The notes under the pieces: generated by a model
Told to the model about the DNA's origin: nothing
Databases searched by the model: none
What the model saw: the letters and a program-made list of their open reading frames with translations, nothing else
Shown here: positions 13,738 through 15,069 of the stretch, one piece after another
How positions within the stretch are numbered: position 1 is the stretch's first letter
Layout of the letters: each line of letters opens with the position of its first letter
Position numbers and translations under genes: made by a program
From: Clostridia bacterium
GTDB lineage: Bacteria > Bacillota > Clostridia > Oscillospirales > Acutalibacteraceae
Direction of reading: 5' to 3'
Length of the DNA: 15,069 bases
Assembly (NCBI GenBank): GCA_900752115.1
Contig: CAADUC010000014.1
Location: 1 to 15,069 of the forward strand

Positions 13738-15069
13738 TTATTCTTCTGAGGGGATCGGCGCCGTTTCCGCAGCCTCCGGCCGCAGGAACGATGCGGTTCC
13801 TTCCATGACGGAGCGGAATTCCTCACCGCTCATCTTCTCATGCTGGAACAGGAACTGCGCCACCTCCTGCAGCTTATCCATATGCTGCTTCAAAATGGAC
13901 TCCGTCCGCTCGTAGGCGGTGTTGACGAGGTGTTTGATCTCCGCGTCAATCGCGGAAGCCGTCGCCTCGGAGTAATCACGAATATGCCCCATATCGCGGC
14001 CCAGGAACGGCTCGCTGTCATCGCGGCCATAGGCAATCGTACCGAGCTTGTCGCTCATGCCGTACTTTGTCACCATGGCGCGGGCCGTTTTCGTGGCACG
14101 CTCAATATCGTTGGAGGCTCCGGTAGAGATATCGTCCAGCGTGAGAGCCTCCGCCACGCGTCCGCCAAGCAGGACAATTAGCGACTCCTGCATCTCGGTT
14201 CGGGTGCGGTAGGAACGGTCCTCCGCCGGCAGCTGCATCGTATAGCCGCCCGCCATACCGCGCGGAATAATCGAGATCTGATGCACCGGATCCTGCGTCT
14301 TGCAGAAATACGTCACGACCGCGTGCCCGCCCTCATGATAGGCGGTCAGCTTCTTCTCCCGATCCGACATTACATGACTCTTCTTCTCCGTGCCGACAAC
14401 CACCTTGATGGTCGCTTCCTCAATCTCCGTCATGGTAATGGCCTTGAGATTGCGGCGCGCGGCAAGCAGAGCCGCCTCATTGAGAAGATTCTCCAGATCT
14501 GCTCCCGTAAAGCCGGCCGAGGATTTGGCGATGGTCTTCAGATCCACATCCGGCGCAATCGGCTTCCCGCGTGCATGCACCTTGAGGATCTCCTCACGTC
14601 CCTTCACATCCGGATAGCCGACGGTGACCTGCCGGTCAAAGCGGCCGGGACGCATGAGAGCCGGGTCAAGAATATCAGGGCGGTTGGTGGCTGCAATCAT
14701 AATGACGCCCTCGTTCGCACCGAAGCCGTCCATTTCGACAAGCAGCTGGTTCAACGTCTGCTCACGCTCGTCATGGCCGCCGCCGAGACCGGCTCCGCGC
14801 TGGCGGCCGACCGCGTCAATCTCATCGATAAAAATGATGCAGGGAGAGTTTTTCTTTGCCTGCTCAAACAGATCGCGGACACGCGAAGCGCCGACGCCGA
14901 CAAACATTTCCACGAAATCCGAGCCGGAAATCGAGAAAAACGGCACGCCGGCCTCACCGGCCACCGCACGGGCCAGCAGAGTTTTACCTGTGCCGGGAGG
15001 GCCCACCAGAAGGACGCCCTTCGGAATTCTTGCGCCAAGCTCGTTATATTTTTTCGGGTTTTTGAGGAA
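13738..15069 (-). CDS. ftsH: FtsH ATP-dependent zinc metalloprotease (partial, N-terminus beyond window)
   Basis: The last 443 codons of a membrane-anchored AAA+ protease that degrades misfolded membrane proteins and regulators. The N-terminal membrane helices lie outside the right edge (full length is usually about 600-700). Visible, numbered from the first codon in the window: Walker A GPPGTGKT (23-30), Walker B IIFIDEID with Asp82-Glu83, the second region of homology [20 protein letters not shown] (127-146), the zinc motif HEGGH (245-249; most FtsH have HEAGH) and the third zinc ligand in [10 protein letters not shown] (Asp321). The C-terminus has an acidic, Ala/Pro-rich tail. All catalytic residues are present. 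An apparent GTG start at 15006 is internal: the frame stays open to the edge with FtsH-like sequence. It probably ends its own transcript at the hairpins 160-255 bases downstream. Confidence 0.97.
   Translation of the reverse strand, partial: FLKNPKKYNELGARIPKGVLLVGPPGTGKTLLARAVAGEAGVPFFSISGSDFVEMFVGVGASRVRDLFEQAKKNSPCIIFIDEIDAVGRQRGAGLGGGHDEREQTLNQLLVEMDGFGANEGVIMIAATNRPDILDPALMRPGRFDRQVTVGYPDVKGREEILKVHARGKPIAPDVDLKTIAKSSAGFTGADLENLLNEAALLAARRNLKAITMTEIEEATIKVVVGTEKKSHVMSDREKKLTAYHEGGHAVVTYFCKTQDPVHQISIIPRGMAGGYTMQLPAEDRSYRTRTEMQESLIVLLGGRVAEALTLDDISTGASNDIERATKTARAMVTKYGMSDKLGTIAYGRDDSEPFLGRDMGHIRDYSEATASAIDAEIKHLVNTAYERTESILKQHMDKLQEVAQFLFQHEKMSGEEFRSVMEGTASFLRPEAAETAPIPSEE

Overview
This 15-kb window looks like a chromosomal housekeeping segment of a fairly GC-rich member of the Clostridia. 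The proteins and gene order recall Oscillospiraceae/Ruminococcaceae-type gut Firmicutes, but that lineage is inferred from protein character, not from a search. Every well-supported gene is on the minus strand, so transcription runs from the right end of the window to the left. There is no insertion sequence, prophage gene, CRISPR array, rRNA or convincing tRNA.

Layout in transcription order (right to left). (1) The C-terminal two thirds of ftsH enters from the right edge. It is followed by a 364-base gap holding three tandem hairpins, at least one a good intrinsic terminator. (2) A type II topoisomerase pair follows, a ParE/GyrB-like ATPase/TOPRIM subunit and a ParC/GyrA-like cleavage subunit only 13 bases apart. 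Both belong to a divergent topo IV-like branch. (3) A 389-base gap (8754-9142) contains a minus-strand terminator, a consensus sigma-A promoter for the next gene, and an apparently autonomous promoter/hairpin/terminator unit on the plus strand: a candidate small RNA. (4) A sodium/solute symporter stands alone. (5) secG has a near-consensus promoter and a strong terminator, then come rnr (RNase R) and a PHP-family histidinol phosphatase. (6) A short MazG-like pyrophosphohydrolase is followed by a hairpin-rich intergenic stretch of about 330 bases ending in a long terminator-like stem-loop. (7) The last unit is a SpoVB/YabM-type lipid flippase, mazG and hup (HU). A strong ribosome binding site at the left edge predicts another gene starting at the boundary. 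By analogy with the yabM-yabN-yabO order of Bacillus, I predict an RqcP/YabO-type S4-domain protein there.

Functionally the genes cover protein export and quality control (SecG, FtsH), chromosome topology and packaging (ParE, ParC, HU), RNA decay (RNase R), nucleotide pool cleansing (two MazG-family proteins), envelope lipid-linked precursor export (flippase), solute uptake and a histidine biosynthesis step. Five of the ten genes with a visible start appear to begin with GTG or TTG behind good Shine-Dalgarno sequences.

I see no clear novel multi-gene system. The most interesting signals are the plus-strand small-RNA candidate between parC and the symporter, the structured intergenic stretch upstream of the flippase, and departures from canonical motifs in MazG, ParC/ParE and RNase R.
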